From positions 496,001 through 560,000 of the forward strand of contig CP103437.1 in assembly GCA_024919215.1 (NCBI GenBank): DNA of 64,000 nt, given 5' to 3'. The translations under genes and the position numbers were made by a program. Below are positions 34,450 to 45,234 of the stretch, piece by piece (the stretch's first letter is position 1; the number at the start of each line of letters is the position of its first letter). This stretch comes from Methylophilaceae bacterium LSUCC0665. GTDB lineage: Bacteria; Pseudomonadota; Gammaproteobacteria; Burkholderiales; Methylophilaceae. A model generated the notes under the pieces. It was not told where the DNA came from. It saw nothing but the letters and a program-made list of their open reading frames with translations, and ran no database searches.

Positions 34450-36276
34450 ATGTTAAAAAATTATAGAAAAAAATTAATACAATTTTATGATTTGTTTGCA
34501 GTATTAATTGTGTGGTATCTTTCTTTTTTATTAAGATACAATTTTGACATACCTGCATCTGAAGTATCTAATTTATTAAACTCTATTTTAATTTTAATTT
34601 TTGTTCATTTGGTTGTTGCATTTAAGATCAAACTTCACCATGCAACATGGAGATATTTTAGTTTTGAAAATATAGAAAAATTAATCTTATTATCCTTTGT
34701 AACTTCAATAATTATTGCTTCAATATCTCTAATGATAAGACTTTCTATTCCCAGAAGTGTATTTATAATCTTTCCCTTATTGAATGTTGCTGTATTGGGC
34801 GGCAGCCGTTTTGCCTATAGATATATTAAAGAAAAAAAAGCTATATCAAAAAAAAAATTAGATAGTCCAACTATTATTTATGGAGCGGGTGCAGCTGCAG
34901 TAGGTTTGGTAAAAGTTCTTAAAAGATCAGATTCAGTAAATATTGTAGCTTTCATGGACGACAATAGCTTACTTCATGAAAGAGAGCTCCTCGATATTCC
35001 AGTGTTTGGAGGATTATCTGATTTAGAAAAAGCAGTAAAAAAGTACGATGCTAAAAAAATTATCTTAGCAATTCCTTCTATCACTGAATACAATAAAAGA
35101 AAAATTATTAAAGAAGCAAATAAACTAAAATTAGAAATTCTGACAATACCATCAATCGAAGATTTAATTTCTGGAAAAATTACATTATCACAATTAAAGC
35201 CTCTTAGCCTTGAAGATGTTCTTGGAAGAGATGAAGTAAAACTCGATACAAAAGGACTTATTAATTTAATTAAAGAAAATGTAGTTTTAGTTTCTGGTGC
35301 TGGTGGGTCAATTGGGTCAGAACTATGTCGTCAAATTCTAAAATTTAAACCTTCAGTTTTGATCTGCCTGGATATTTCAGAATTTTCACTATATCAAATC
35401 GAACAAGAGTTTTCGAATTTAAAAATTGGAAATATTTACTATTTTGTTGCAGATGTAAAAAATGAAAAGCGCATAAATTCTATACTTAAGAAATTTAGCC
35501 CAAAAATCGTATTTCATGCAGCGGCATATAAACATGTCCCCCTAATGGAAAATTTAAATGTTTCAGAAGTTTTGAATAATAATGTACTAGGTACTTATTC
35601 TTTAGCAAGAGCATCAAAAAATGCTAAAGTTAGTAAATTTATTCTAATTTCAACTGATAAAGCAGTTAGCCCTACAAATGTAATGGGAGCTAGTAAGCGT
35701 TTGGCTGAAATGATATGTCAAGTAATGCAGCAAAATTCTAAGACTACTTTTATTACAGTACGATTTGGAAATGTTTTAGGTAGTAGTGGTAGTGTGATCC
35801 CGAAGTTCCAAAAACAAATTCAAGCTGGCGGTCCTGTAACTATTACCCATCCAGGAATAGAAAGGTATTTTATGACTATACCGGAAGCTTCACAGCTTGT
35901 TTTACAGGCATCCTTTATGGGTAATGGTGGAGAAATATTTGTTCTTGATATGGGTAAACCAGTTAAAATTTTAAATCTCGCAAAAACACTGATATCAATA
36001 TTAGGTTTTGACAAAAGGAAAATTAAAATAAAATATACAGGACTTAGGCCTGGTGAAAAATTATATGAAGAACTTTTTACGAAAAATGAAAAAATACTGC
36101 CTACATCTCATAACAAGCTTTCTATTGCAATTGTAAATAAAAATAATTCAACAAAGTGGATGAAAGATATGATTTCATGGATTTCTCAATTAGATAGTAA
36201 AGAAGAGTTATTCATTAAGAAAGAGCTTAAAACTTGGGTTAATGAATATAATAGCAAAGATTCCACCTCTTCATAA
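34450..36276 (+). CDS. UDP-N-acetylglucosamine 4,6-dehydratase (PglF/WbpM-like)
   Basis: The 608-aa protein has four N-terminal membrane segments and a first Rossmann domain with YGAGAAAVGLVK near 144-155. The dehydratase domain follows, with GAGGSIGSE at 283-291, VFHAAAYKHVPLME and TDKAVSPTNVMGASK. It makes UDP-2-acetamido-4-keto-6-deoxy sugars at the membrane, as PglF and WbpM do. It is the last gene of the plus-strand island, a common position for this gene in O-antigen clusters. It meets the HAD gene tail to tail 24 bases later. Confidence 0.9.
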   Translation: MLKNYRKKLIQFYDLFAVLIVWYLSFLLRYNFDIPASEVSNLLNSILILIFVHLVVAFKIKLHHATWRYFSFENIEKLILLSFVTSIIIASISLMIRLSIPRSVFIIFPLLNVAVLGGSRFAYRYIKEKKAISKKKLDSPTIIYGAGAAAVGLVKVLKRSDSVNIVAFMDDNSLLHERELLDIPVFGGLSDLEKAVKKYDAKKIILAIPSITEYNKRKIIKEANKLKLEILTIPSIEDLISGKITLSQLKPLSLEDVLGRDEVKLDTKGLINLIKENVVLVSGAGGSIGSELCRQILKFKPSVLICLDISEFSLYQIEQEFSNLKIGNIYYFVADVKNEKRINSILKKFSPKIVFHAAAYKHVPLMENLNVSEVLNNNVLGTYSLARASKNAKVSKFILISTDKAVSPTNVMGASKRLAEMICQVMQQNSKTTFITVRFGNVLGSSGSVIPKFQKQIQAGGPVTITHPGIERYFMTIPEASQLVLQASFMGNGGEIFVLDMGKPVKILNLAKTLISILGFDKRKIKIKYTGLRPGEKLYEELFTKNEKILPTSHNKLSIAIVNKNNSTKWMKDMISWISQLDSKEELFIKKELKTWVNEYNSKDSTSS

Positions 36277-36300
36277 TTTTAATGAAAATTTCTGAATTTT

Positions 36301-36951
36301 TTATTTCAATAAATCTAAAATCTCACTAAAGTTATTTATCTCTTTATTAACTAAAACATTATTCCATTTCTGTCTTTTCCCATACCCATATTTAGCTTTT
36401 ATAAACTTAAGTTGAGCCTGGTTTGAACTAATTCCATCATTAACGGTGTCACCAACAAAAAATGCTGTCTGAAATAACTCATTCTTGTAAAAAATAGATT
36501 GAATCATGTCATTCTTATTTCTGATCTCAGACTGACTATCGCTGCATTCAATAAATTGAAAATAATCATTCCAAGCAAAGTGATCCATCAGTTTTTGTGT
36601 GGGGGCTAACCTTTTATTGGTGGCTACCGCCATGGGTATATTTTGATTGTGTAGTTCTTTCAAGACTTGAATGACATCAGGGTAGGGCTGGGTGTGCTGG
36701 ATGGCTTGCTCGTCATGCATTTTTATAAATAATTGTACAAATTCATCCAGTGAGTCTTGGTGCTCTGGTCCAAGTATTTCTGAGGCGGTATCCCTTAAGG
36801 GTGGCCCAATAAGTATATTTTTTGCATACTCAACTCTATTCGGTGCGAGTTGTTTCGTAATACTTTGAAAGCAATGGTAGATGGCTTGTTCAGAATCGAC
36901 CAGTGTTCCATCAAAATCAAAGATGAAGGCTTTTGTCAAATAGAAACCCAC
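36301..36951 (-). CDS. HAD-family phosphatase, phosphoglycolate phosphatase-like
   Basis: The 216-aa protein has the HAD nucleophile motif FIFDFDGTLVDS (Asp12, Asp14), a helical cap domain, VATNKRLAP as motif II and VGDTVNDG as the motif IV acidic pair. The substrate is not evident; family members act on phosphoglycolate or other small sugar phosphates. Its start overlaps the oxidoreductase gene by 16 bases, so the two are co-transcribed. A second, clearer gph-type gene lies at 61802, so this one may serve a different substrate. Confidence 0.75.
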   Translation of the reverse strand: MGFYLTKAFIFDFDGTLVDSEQAIYHCFQSITKQLAPNRVEYAKNILIGPPLRDTASEILGPEHQDSLDEFVQLFIKMHDEQAIQHTQPYPDVIQVLKELHNQNIPMAVATNKRLAPTQKLMDHFAWNDYFQFIECSDSQSEIRNKNDMIQSIFYKNELFQTAFFVGDTVNDGISSNQAQLKFIKAKYGYGKRQKWNNVLVNKEINNFSEILDLLK

Positions 36952-37940
36952 TGACTGTTTTGAATCGACTGATAAACTGCCTCCATGGTGGCTGCCTGAT
37001 GAATGGCGCCATCCATGCTTAATTTATCACTCTCTTTGTTATTTAGAATACAGTCCACAAAATGATCGATTTCTAAATCAAAGTGATTACCTTTAACAAT
37101 TTTTTCAACGACTGGAGCGGATCCATCTAATTCATAACTGATAATTGCCTCATCATCTTCATGCTGCCAGACGGTGTGACATTTTAAGCGTCCCTTATCC
37201 CCAAAGATTTCAAATTCGGATCGTCTTACACATTCAAAACTGATATCAAAGGTTGCTCGACGGTGATCAGTGAATTCTAAAATTCCACTGGCAGACATGT
37301 CGGCTTGGTGACTGTTCATTTTAGCTGAGGCATTTACTTGTTTAATGTGACCTCCCATCACTTGTCTGAGTGTGTGAATGGCATAGGGTCCAATATCCCA
37401 TAAGGCTCCGCCACCATTTTTTATGGTTCGATTGATTCGATAGTATCGAGCTGGCTGGATTGGAAAGGAAAACATGCTGTGCGCGTATTGAATTTTACCT
37501 AACTTTCCTGAAGCAATCATTTGTTGAATAAAATCAAATTGGGGGTGAAACACATACATAAATCCTTCCATCACCTGAACCTTATGTTTTTTTGCGGTAT
37601 CAGTGATCTGAGCGACTTCGTTTTTGGTAAGTGCCATCGGTTTTTCGATCAACACATGTTTTTTGTGTTGGATGGCTTTGAGCGCCACCTCAGAGTGTTC
37701 TTCATTAGCGAGTGGAATATAAATGGCATTAATGTCAGGATGCTGAATGACCTCATCAAAATCTTGACTTGCTTTGACTTCACTTGGATATTTTGAATAT
37801 TGGTTAATACACTCTTGGGCGGCTCCATCCCGACGGCTCGCCAACATGATGAGTTTAGAGTGAGGATTGTTTTCAATGGCAGGAAGTAAGCGCTGATTGA
37901 CTCGAGCCGCTCCTAAAATGCCCCAATTAATGGTTTTCAT
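36936..37940 (-). CDS. Gfo/Idh/MocA family oxidoreductase
   Basis: This 334-aa NAD(P)-dependent oxidoreductase has the N-terminal loop [11 protein letters not shown], the EKP motif at residues 99-101 and [17 protein letters not shown] near 175-191. These proteins oxidise or reduce sugars, sugar acids or inositols. No specific substrate can be assigned. It lies between the trhO and HAD genes on the minus strand with overlaps on both sides (14 and 16 bases). A small sugar-salvage or detoxification role is possible. Confidence 0.78.
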   Translation of the reverse strand: MKTINWGILGAARVNQRLLPAIENNPHSKLIMLASRRDGAAQECINQYSKYPSEVKASQDFDEVIQHPDINAIYIPLANEEHSEVALKAIQHKKHVLIEKPMALTKNEVAQITDTAKKHKVQVMEGFMYVFHPQFDFIQQMIASGKLGKIQYAHSMFSFPIQPARYYRINRTIKNGGGALWDIGPYAIHTLRQVMGGHIKQVNASAKMNSHQADMSASGILEFTDHRRATFDISFECVRRSEFEIFGDKGRLKCHTVWQHEDDEAIISYELDGSAPVVEKIVKGNHFDLEIDHFVDCILNNKESDKLSMDGAIHQAATMEAVYQSIQNSQWVSI

Positions 37941-38895
37941 CTTTATCCTTTTGATTTAATGGTATATCTTTAAACTCACGACCAATATGCACTTCTCCTC
38001 GGGCTTTGGCCAATTCAATTTGTTTTTGGCGCTCTTTCAAAGCCGCTTTTTTTTCTTCACTCAGCTGGTTATGGCAATAGGGACATGACTGCCCTTTTTG
38101 ATATAAAGGTGACAATAATTCTTCGGGGCTTAACGGATGTCGACAGGCATAGCATTGGTCATAAATTCCTTCCTCAAGACCATGCGTAACACTGACTCGT
38201 TGATCGAAGACAAAGCATTCCCCATCCCACAAGCTTTCATCCTTTGGCACATGCTCCAGATACTTTAATATTCCTCCTTTAAGGTGATAGACCTCTTCAA
38301 AACCCTCATCTAAAAGATAGGAGGTAGCCTTTTCACAGCGAATACCCCCCGTACAAAACATCGCTACTTTTTTTGTTGTTTTTGGATCAAAGTTTTTTTT
38401 AACATACTCTGGAAATTCACGGAAAGTTTTCGTGTTTGGATTGATGGCATTTTTAAATGTTCCAATGTCATATTCGTAATCATTGCGCGTATCGATTAAC
38501 ACTGTCTCCGGATCCGAGATCAAAGCATTCCAGTCTTGTGGATCAACATATTGGCCTACGTGCTTTTTTGGACTGATTCCGGGGACACCGAGGGTCACTA
38601 TTTCCTTTTTCAGCTTCACCTTCATACGGTAGAAGGGATTGGATTCAGCCCATGATTCTTTATGGTCAAGGGCTTTAAAAGCGCCGTTAAATAAAGGATC
38701 ATTTTCAATAAATTGGTGAAAATCTCTAATCGATTGCGTTAATCCTGCAATCGTTCCATTAATACCCTCTTGGGCGAGTAGCAGCGTCCCTTTAATCTGA
38801 TTTTTTTGGCAAAAATCAAGTATCGGTTGTTGAAAGCTATGAAATTGATCAATGTTCACAAAGTGATACAAGGCGGTCACAAGAAACTTACTCAT
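37927..38895 (-). CDS. trhO: tRNA uridine(34) hydroxylase, rhodanese domain
   Basis: This 322-aa TrhO/YceA protein has an N-terminal acylphosphatase-like domain ([16 protein letters not shown] near 36-51) and a rhodanese domain with [12 protein letters not shown] (active-site Cys181). At the C-terminus is a Cys-rich part (CYACRHP and CPYCHNQL) that could bind zinc. TrhO hydroxylates U34 of tRNAs from prephenate-independent oxygen chemistry. It is the first gene of the minus-strand trio and diverges from ndk. Confidence 0.9.
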   Translation of the reverse strand: MSKFLVTALYHFVNIDQFHSFQQPILDFCQKNQIKGTLLLAQEGINGTIAGLTQSIRDFHQFIENDPLFNGAFKALDHKESWAESNPFYRMKVKLKKEIVTLGVPGISPKKHVGQYVDPQDWNALISDPETVLIDTRNDYEYDIGTFKNAINPNTKTFREFPEYVKKNFDPKTTKKVAMFCTGGIRCEKATSYLLDEGFEEVYHLKGGILKYLEHVPKDESLWDGECFVFDQRVSVTHGLEEGIYDQCYACRHPLSPEELLSPLYQKGQSCPYCHNQLSEEKKAALKERQKQIELAKARGEVHIGREFKDIPLNQKDKDENH

Positions 38896-38983
38896 AGACT
38901 TCTAATACTTCCTGATTAAATCGTTTATTAATGTCCTAAAAAATGTTATTTTAACGCTCTTTTAAGATCATTTGGAGATATTC
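38896..38983. promoter_or_regulatory. Divergent promoter region, trhO / ndk
   Basis: This 88-base region must contain the start signals of the minus-strand trio and of the ndk-rlmN-ispG run. It is AT-rich with several weak -10-like strings, none clearly better than the rest. A GGAG element at 38974-38977 is the ndk ribosome binding site. Confidence 0.45.
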
Positions 38984-39388
38984 ATGGCAGTAGAACAAAC
39001 ATTATCAATTATCAAACCGGATGCGGTGGCAAAAAATGTCATTGGAAAAATATACAGTCGTTTTGAGGATAGCGGTTTAAAAATTATCCATGCCAAAATG
39101 GCACACCTAAGCACAGAACAGGCACAAGGATTTTATGCAGTGCATAAAGACCGTCCTTTCTTTAATGATCTAGTGGCTTTTATGACCTCAGGCCCAGTGA
39201 TGATTCAGGTATTGGAAGGCGACAATGCGGTGCTCAAAAACCGTGAATTAATGGGTGCCACAAACCCTCAAGAAGCTGCACCTGGAACCATTCGCGCTGA
39301 CTTTGCTGAAAGTATTGATGCAAATGCTGTACATGGATCTGATTCATTAGAAAATGCTAAAATTGAAATTGAATATTTCTTTGGCTAA
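38984..39388 (+). CDS. ndk: Nucleoside-diphosphate kinase
   Basis: The 134-aa protein has the NDK signature NAVHGSDS with phospho-acceptor His117. The KPDAVAKN, [14 protein letters not shown] and DRPFF segments for nucleotide binding are also present. It equalises NTP pools by gamma-phosphate transfer. The ATG at 38984 follows GGAG at the right distance; the frame is open 12 bases further back, but homology begins at [12 protein letters not shown]. It heads the run ndk-rlmN-ispG-hisS. Confidence 0.96.
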   Translation: MAVEQTLSIIKPDAVAKNVIGKIYSRFEDSGLKIIHAKMAHLSTEQAQGFYAVHKDRPFFNDLVAFMTSGPVMIQVLEGDNAVLKNRELMGATNPQEAAPGTIRADFAESIDANAVHGSDSLENAKIEIEYFFG

Positions 39389-39393
39389 TTTTT

Positions 39394-40482
39394 TTGATTA
39401 ACTTACTTGATATTGATTTAAAAACCTTTCAAGATCAAATTGCAAAATCTGGTCATCAACCTTTTCGAGCCAAGCAGCTGTGGCGTTGGCTCTTTAAGGA
39501 AGAGCAAACTGATTTTGCAAAAATGACTGATCTTGCCAAAGATTTCCGTTTATTTCTTGCTAACAATTATCAGCTCAATTTCCCAAAAATTAACTTCGAT
39601 CATATTTCCAAGGATGGAACGCGTAAATGGTTATTTGATATGGGCTCAGATAACGCGATTGAAACGGTTTTTATTCCAGAGAAAAATAGAGGAACCCTTT
39701 GTATCTCATCACAAGTCGGTTGTGCACTTGAATGTACGTTCTGCTCAACCGGACGCCAAGGGTTTAATCGCAATCTCTCCCAGGCTGAAATTATTGGCCA
39801 GCTGTGGTTAGCAAATCATTTGCTGTCGGATGATTACGATACAAGTGAACATAAACCAGTAACCAATGTGGTAATGATGGGAATGGGCGAGCCACTAGCA
39901 AACTATGATCAGGTGGTTTCTTCTTTAAAAATTATGTTGGATGACAAGGCTTATGGATTAAGTAGAAGAAGAGTCACAGTCTCTACCAGTGGTTTAGTGC
40001 CCGCAATAGACAAATTGAAATATGATTGCCCTGTGTCTTTAGCCATTTCGTTGCATGCGCCAAATAATCAAATTAGAGACGAAATTGTTCCTATCAATAG
40101 GAAGTACCCCATTGAGGTTTTACTAGACTCTTGTCAAAGCTATCTTGAAGAAGCGCCACGTGATTTTATTACGATGGAATATGTCATGTTAAAAGATGTT
40201 AATGACCAAGATCAGCATGCAAAGGAATTGGTTGAGTTAGTAAAAAATACACCCTGTAAATTTAATTTAATCCCATTCAATCCTTTTCCTAAAAGTGGGT
40301 ATGAATCTTCCAGTAGGGAGCGGATATTAAGTTTTCAGAAAATTTTAATGGACAGTGGTATTGTCACAACTATCCGTAAAACCCGAGGTGATGATATTGA
40401 TGCCGCCTGTGGACAGTTGGCTGGGGATGTAAAAGATAAAACAAAACGGACGTTGCGATTAATTCAAGAGGGAAAAAAATAA
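39394..40482 (+). CDS. rlmN: Dual-specificity 23S rRNA / tRNA adenine C2-methyltransferase
   Basis: This 362-aa radical SAM enzyme has CALECTFC (Cys110, Cys114, Cys117) for the 4Fe-4S cluster, [10 protein letters not shown] and the late catalytic cysteine in DIDAACGQL. It methylates A2503 of 23S rRNA and A37 of some tRNAs. It starts with TTG five bases after ndk; the homology begins right at INLLD, which supports that start. It abuts ispG. Confidence 0.94.
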   Translation: MINLLDIDLKTFQDQIAKSGHQPFRAKQLWRWLFKEEQTDFAKMTDLAKDFRLFLANNYQLNFPKINFDHISKDGTRKWLFDMGSDNAIETVFIPEKNRGTLCISSQVGCALECTFCSTGRQGFNRNLSQAEIIGQLWLANHLLSDDYDTSEHKPVTNVVMMGMGEPLANYDQVVSSLKIMLDDKAYGLSRRRVTVSTSGLVPAIDKLKYDCPVSLAISLHAPNNQIRDEIVPINRKYPIEVLLDSCQSYLEEAPRDFITMEYVMLKDVNDQDQHAKELVELVKNTPCKFNLIPFNPFPKSGYESSSRERILSFQKILMDSGIVTTIRKTRGDDIDAACGQLAGDVKDKTKRTLRLIQEGKK

Positions 40483-41688
40483 TTGATCAAAAAAAATAGA
40501 TTAATTGTAAAAGTTGGTGATATTCATATCGGAGGTCATCACCCTGTGGTTATTCAATCCATGACCAATACCGATACAGAAAATGTAGAGGCGACGATTG
40601 AGCAAATTTTAGAGTTATGGAGGGCTGGTTCTGAAATAGTTCGAATTACTGTGAATACTGAGGCCGCTGCTCAAGCAACAGTAAAAATTAAAGAAAAGTT
40701 GTTAAGTCTTAATTGTAATGTGCCACTCGTTGGTGATTTCCATTTTAATGGTCATAAACTATTGAAGCTTTATCCTGATTGTGCAAAGGCGCTTGATAAA
40801 TATCGAATTAATCCAGGAAATGTAGGTAAGGGTTCAAAGCGTGAAGATCAATTTTCACAAATGATTCAATGCGCTATTGACTATAACAAGCCGGTCCGTA
40901 TTGGAGTGAATTGGGGGTCATTGGATCAAGACTTACTAGCCAAGATGATGGATGAGAATCAAAAATTAATTGAGCCAAAATCTTCCAATGATCTCATGAG
41001 GGAAGCATTGATTCAGTCTGCCTTATTAAGTGCTGAGGCTGCAATTAAGCAAGGATTACCAAGGGACCGAATTATTATTTCTTGCAAAACAAGTGACACA
41101 CAAGACCTCATTTTTGTTTATGAGCAGCTTGCCAAGCGCTGCACTTATCCGCTGCATTTAGGGCTAACAGAGGCTGGTATGGGCACTAAGGGAGTGGTCG
41201 CTTCCAGTGCATCAATGGGTTATCTTTTGCAACAGGGCATTGGAGACACGATAAGGATATCATTAACCCCAGAACCAGGAGAAACTAGGACTAAGGAGGT
41301 TGTTGTTGCGCAAGAGCTGCTTCAAACAATGAATATTCGATCATTTGTCCCTTTGGTGATAGCCTGTCCAGGGTGTGGCAGAACCACTTCAACTTTCTTT
41401 CAAGAACTGGCCAAGCAAACTCAATCATTTTTAAGAGAAAAAATGCCAGAATGGAAAAAAAATTATCCAGGGGTAGAAAATATGAAAGTCGCTGTTATGG
41501 GCTGTGTGGTAAATGGACCAGGAGAATCTAAAATGGCTGACATTGGAATTAGCTTGCCTGGAACAGGCGAGATTCCAGTAGCTCCTGTTTACGAAGATGG
41601 TGAAAAAACAGTCACTTTAAAAGGTGATAATATTGCTGATGAATTCAAAGATATTATTGAAAATTATATTAATAAGAAATATAGATAA
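40483..41688 (+). CDS. ispG: 4-hydroxy-3-methylbut-2-en-1-yl diphosphate synthase
   Basis: The 401-aa protein has [32 protein letters not shown]-type and GVNWGSLDQ motifs. The iron-sulfur cysteines are in [12 protein letters not shown] and GCVVNGPGE. It performs the penultimate step of the MEP isoprenoid pathway. The longer form with the CPGCGRTT motif is that of Betaproteobacteria and Alphaproteobacteria, not the shorter E. coli type. It starts with TTG directly after the rlmN stop and is followed directly by hisS. Confidence 0.95.
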   Translation: MIKKNRLIVKVGDIHIGGHHPVVIQSMTNTDTENVEATIEQILELWRAGSEIVRITVNTEAAAQATVKIKEKLLSLNCNVPLVGDFHFNGHKLLKLYPDCAKALDKYRINPGNVGKGSKREDQFSQMIQCAIDYNKPVRIGVNWGSLDQDLLAKMMDENQKLIEPKSSNDLMREALIQSALLSAEAAIKQGLPRDRIIISCKTSDTQDLIFVYEQLAKRCTYPLHLGLTEAGMGTKGVVASSASMGYLLQQGIGDTIRISLTPEPGETRTKEVVVAQELLQTMNIRSFVPLVIACPGCGRTTSTFFQELAKQTQSFLREKMPEWKKNYPGVENMKVAVMGCVVNGPGESKMADIGISLPGTGEIPVAPVYEDGEKTVTLKGDNIADEFKDIIENYINKKYR

Positions 41689-42957
41689 ATGAAAAATTAT
41701 CAATCCATCAAAGGTTTTTATGACGTCCTGCCGGAAAAGCAAAAGTATTGGCGTTTTTTTTATGAAGCCGCTTATCAAGTGTTAGATCGTTTTGCCTATG
41801 AGGAAATTAAACTGCCAATAGTAGAAAACACGGACCTTTATATTCATAGTGTTGGCGAGCAAACAGACATTGTTGAAAAGGAAATGTATTCTTGGCAGGA
41901 TAACCTCAATAATGACAAACTAACTCTTCGCCCAGAGGGAACGGCGGGTTGTGTGCGAGCAGTGATTGAAAATAACTTGACCTATAACGGCCCAATTCGA
42001 TTATTTTATCAAGGACCTATGTTTAGGCATGAGAATGTTCAAAAAGGACGGCAACGACAATTTAATCAATTGGGTATCGAGGCCTTTGGTTTTTCTGACC
42101 CCCTTGTAGATGCAGAAATCATTTACTTATTAGACTCTCTTTGGAAAACATTAGGTTTAAAAAATATAGAACTTCAAATAAATAACATTGGAGACCCTGA
42201 AGAGCGAGCCGTCTATAGAAAAGAACTGATTAAATATTTTGAATCTCATCAAGATGAGCTTGATGAAGATGCTAAACGAAGACTTCATACAAACCCGATG
42301 CGAATCTTAGATTCAAAAAATCCAAAAATGCAGGGTTTAATTGATAAGGCTCCAAAATTCTTGGATCAAAATTCTACAGAGAGTGCAAAACACTTTGAGC
42401 AGGTTCTGCAATATCTTGACCAAAGCAACATTCCTTATAAGATCAATAAAAATCTTGTGAGAGGTTTAGATTATTACAACCGAACCGTTTTTGAATTCGT
42501 TACCAGTGATCTAGGAAGTCAAGGCACTATTGCCGGCGGGGGTCGATACGATTACCTTATTCAATCCATTAATGGTAAAGAAACTCCGGCTTTTGGAGTT
42601 GGGATTGGAATTGAGCGGATCATACTTCTGCTTGAGGAACTAAATAATAAGAATTTTGATATAACACCTCAAGTTTATGTTTTGTCCCTTGGGGAGAATG
42701 TCGATCACTATGCATTTAATATATCAAATCAGCTGAGGAATTCAAATATTTCAGTCTGCATGAATGTTGGAAAAAATAGCTTTAAGTCCCAAATGAAAAA
42801 GGCTGATAAATCTGGTGCACAATTTGCCATTATCATTGGCGATAATGAAGTGAACAATAACAGTGTGCAAATTAAACTTTTACGACAAGAGTTGTCACAA
42901 GAAGAGATTAATAAAAAAGACATTGTTAACTTTATCACTCAACATGGCAGCAAATAA
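41689..42957 (+). CDS. hisS: Histidyl-tRNA synthetase
   Basis: This 422-aa class II synthetase has the motif 2 region FYQGPMFRHENVQKGRQRQFNQLG, the histidine-binding LVRGLDYYNRTVFEF and motif 3 GVGIGIERI. The C-terminal anticodon-binding domain follows. It opens with SIKGFYDVLPEK, as usual. It follows ispG with no gap and overlaps the first ABC ATPase gene by 14 bases. Confidence 0.96.
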   Translation: MKNYQSIKGFYDVLPEKQKYWRFFYEAAYQVLDRFAYEEIKLPIVENTDLYIHSVGEQTDIVEKEMYSWQDNLNNDKLTLRPEGTAGCVRAVIENNLTYNGPIRLFYQGPMFRHENVQKGRQRQFNQLGIEAFGFSDPLVDAEIIYLLDSLWKTLGLKNIELQINNIGDPEERAVYRKELIKYFESHQDELDEDAKRRLHTNPMRILDSKNPKMQGLIDKAPKFLDQNSTESAKHFEQVLQYLDQSNIPYKINKNLVRGLDYYNRTVFEFVTSDLGSQGTIAGGGRYDYLIQSINGKETPAFGVGIGIERIILLLEELNNKNFDITPQVYVLSLGENVDHYAFNISNQLRNSNISVCMNVGKNSFKSQMKKADKSGAQFAIIIGDNEVNNNSVQIKLLRQELSQEEINKKDIVNFITQHGSK

Positions 42958-43786
42958 AATCCTTGAAATAAAAAATCTGACTGTTTTTCCAGACAAGAAT
43001 AAAAAAAATATTTTAGTGAGTGATGTTTCTTTTTCTCTTGAAAGAGGAAAGCTGACTTGTATAGTTGGAGAATCTGGAAGTGGCAAAAGCCTCACCGCAC
43101 TTTCAATTATCAAGCTGTTGTCCAGTCAATTAAAGTTTGATGGAATTATCAATTTTGAAAACAATGACTTATCTCAATTTAATGAAAAAAAATTAAGAGA
43201 ATATCGTGGCAAAGAGATATCCATGATCTTCCAAGATCCAATGACATCATTGAATCCCGTTTTTACCGTTGGGTACCAAGTCGCTGAAGCATTGCATGCT
43301 CACAATAACTTGAGTAAATCAGAAGCTAGAAAAATTGTTGAGCAGACTTTTCAAGACGTCGGAATTCCATCGGATCGATATGAGAGTTATCCTGATGAGT
43401 TATCAGGCGGGCAAAGACAAAGAGTAATGATTGCTATGGCAATCATTAATAAACCTAAGCTTTTAATCGCTGATGAACCAACTACGGCGCTAGATGTGAC
43501 TGTGCAAAAACAAGTTTTAAACTTAATACAAGATCTGCAAAAAAAATATCAGATGACTGTCTTATTTATTACCCATGATTTTGGTGTTGTAGAAGATATT
43601 GCAGACCAGGTGTTAGTGATGTATCAAGGTCGAATTGTTGAGCAGGGTAAAGCAAACAGTTTAATTCGTCATCCTAAACATCCATATACAAAAGCTCTTT
43701 TGCAGTGTATTCCTAGCATACATTCAAAAAAAGTTTTAAAACCAATTGATTACAAATGGCTTAAAACTGAAATGGAAAAATTATAA
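42944..43786 (+). CDS. Oligopeptide-type ABC transporter ATPase (DppD/OppD-like)
   Basis: The 280-aa ATPase has Walker A GESGSGKS at residues 42-49, the signature [15 protein letters not shown], Walker [13 protein letters not shown] and switch His (FITHDFG). The C-terminal [13 protein letters not shown] extension is typical of peptide/nickel transporters. The ATG at 42944 was chosen because the upstream frame lies wholly in hisS. It pairs with the next ATPase, but no permease or binding-protein gene is present in the window. Its substrate and partners must therefore be encoded elsewhere. Confidence 0.85.
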   Translation: MAANKILEIKNLTVFPDKNKKNILVSDVSFSLERGKLTCIVGESGSGKSLTALSIIKLLSSQLKFDGIINFENNDLSQFNEKKLREYRGKEISMIFQDPMTSLNPVFTVGYQVAEALHAHNNLSKSEARKIVEQTFQDVGIPSDRYESYPDELSGGQRQRVMIAMAIINKPKLLIADEPTTALDVTVQKQVLNLIQDLQKKYQMTVLFITHDFGVVEDIADQVLVMYQGRIVEQGKANSLIRHPKHPYTKALLQCIPSIHSKKVLKPIDYKWLKTEMEKL

Positions 43787-44569
43787 ATGTTTATTGATGT
43801 TCGAAATTTAAAAAAGTCTTATACAAAACATACAGGTTTTTTAAATACAAAATCATTCACAGTGAATGCTTTAGATGATGTTTCTTTTTCAGTGAAAAAA
43901 GGTCAGTGTTTAGCGATTGTTGGAGAATCAGGAAGTGGGAAATCAACATTGGCTAAAACAATCATGAAGCTTCTTAGTCCGGATAGTGGCGAGATCAATT
44001 TCATGAAACAGAATATAGTGAATCTATCTTCTGATGAAACAAGAGTTTTTAGAAAAAAAATACAAATGATTTTTCAGGACCCATTTTCATCATTGAATCC
44101 TAAATTTACAATACGTCAAATCCTCTCAGAACCTTTAGAAATTCATATGATGGGCGATAAAGATGAGATTGAGAGCAAGGTGATCGAACATATCAAGTTG
44201 GTAGGTCTTTCTGAGGATGACTTATCCCGTTATCCACATCAATTCAGTGGTGGACAGAGACAAAGAATTTGTATCGCAAGAGCATTAATTATTAAACCTG
44301 AAGTAATAGTCTGTGATGAGCCTGTTTCAGCTTTGGATGTATCCATTCAAGCACAAATTTTAGAACTGCTGAAGAAATTACAAAAAAAGTTTCAGCTCAC
44401 TTATTTATTTATCACTCATGACTTAAGGGTGGTAAAATACATCGCTGACGAGGTGATTGTTTTACAAAATGGTAAGCTAGTTGAGAAAGGTTCAGTTACA
44501 CAGTTATTCAATAAACCTTCCACAGACTATACAAAAGCGCTTATAGAAGCAATACCTGGTTCAATTTAG
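43787..44569 (+). CDS. Oligopeptide-type ABC transporter ATPase (DppF/OppF-like)
   Basis: This 260-aa ATPase has GESGSGKS at residues 46-53, the signature FSGGQRQRICIARAL, Walker B VIVCDEPVSALD and FITHDLR. The conserved IFQDPFSSLNPKFTI segment of the OppF/DppF group is also present. It begins directly after the stop of its partner. Together they could form the ATPase heterodimer of a peptide importer. In YejF-type systems these two are one polypeptide; here they are separate. Confidence 0.85.
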   Translation: MFIDVRNLKKSYTKHTGFLNTKSFTVNALDDVSFSVKKGQCLAIVGESGSGKSTLAKTIMKLLSPDSGEINFMKQNIVNLSSDETRVFRKKIQMIFQDPFSSLNPKFTIRQILSEPLEIHMMGDKDEIESKVIEHIKLVGLSEDDLSRYPHQFSGGQRQRICIARALIIKPEVIVCDEPVSALDVSIQAQILELLKKLQKKFQLTYLFITHDLRVVKYIADEVIVLQNGKLVEKGSVTQLFNKPSTDYTKALIEAIPGSI

Positions 44570-44585
44570 TACTCAAAGGATTAAT

Positions 44586-45212
44586 ATGGCACAAGATATC
44601 GAAAACAATTCAGAACAATTTGAAAAAATCAAAGAATTCGTGCAGCGAAATAAAAAATTAATTATTGGCTTAGTTGTTGCTTTGTTAATTATTTTGATTG
44701 GTAATGATTTCTATCAATCAAAACAAGAGCAAAATACGGGAGAAGCTTCGCAGTTGTTTCAAAAATTATTAATAAGTAAAACAACAGATATTGAAAATTT
44801 AAAATCAATTGCTGATGACTTAAAAGATCATTATGCTAAAACACCATACGCTGCTAGAGCGCAAATTATTTTTGTAAAAACTATTCTAAAAAATGATGCT
44901 GTTGATCAAGATGTTAAAGATCGACTTCAGTGGGTTAGTCGAAACGCGGTGGAACCCTCAATTAAAAGTTTATCGGTTTATTATCTCGGATTAATATCAT
45001 TATCCGAAGATGATCTTGAAGGCGCTAAAAACTTATCTGAATTAATTAAAACTAAAGGTTTTGTAGGTTTTAAATTTGATTTACAAGGAGATATTGCTAA
45101 AAAAGAAGGTGATATTGACAAAGCCAAAGAATTATACGGCAAGGCAATTAGTTCTTTTTCACCACAAAGTGATTTTTCAAGAGTGATTGAATATAAACTG
45201 CAGAATCTTTAA
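44586..45212 (+). CDS. yfgM: YfgM-family tetratricopeptide membrane protein
   Basis: The 208-aa protein has a short cytoplasmic N-terminus, one membrane helix (about residues 24-40, LIIGLVVALLIILIG) and a periplasmic domain of helical TPR-type repeats. Placement between hisS (plus the ABC pair) and bamB is the classical yfgM locus. YfgM associates with the Sec translocon and PpiD in E. coli. An AAAGGA ribosome binding site precedes the ATG. Confidence 0.85.
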   Translation: MAQDIENNSEQFEKIKEFVQRNKKLIIGLVVALLIILIGNDFYQSKQEQNTGEASQLFQKLLISKTTDIENLKSIADDLKDHYAKTPYAARAQIIFVKTILKNDAVDQDVKDRLQWVSRNAVEPSIKSLSVYYLGLISLSEDDLEGAKNLSELIKTKGFVGFKFDLQGDIAKKEGDIDKAKELYGKAISSFSPQSDFSRVIEYKLQNL

Positions 45213-45234
45213 GAGTTAAGTAGCAAACAACCTC

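Noticed and set aside
44230-44238. Consensus DnaA box TTATCCACA inside the second ABC ATPase gene
   Set aside because: It is isolated, and the bases are needed to encode a conserved Tyr-Pro-His segment just before the ABC signature, so it is a chance match.
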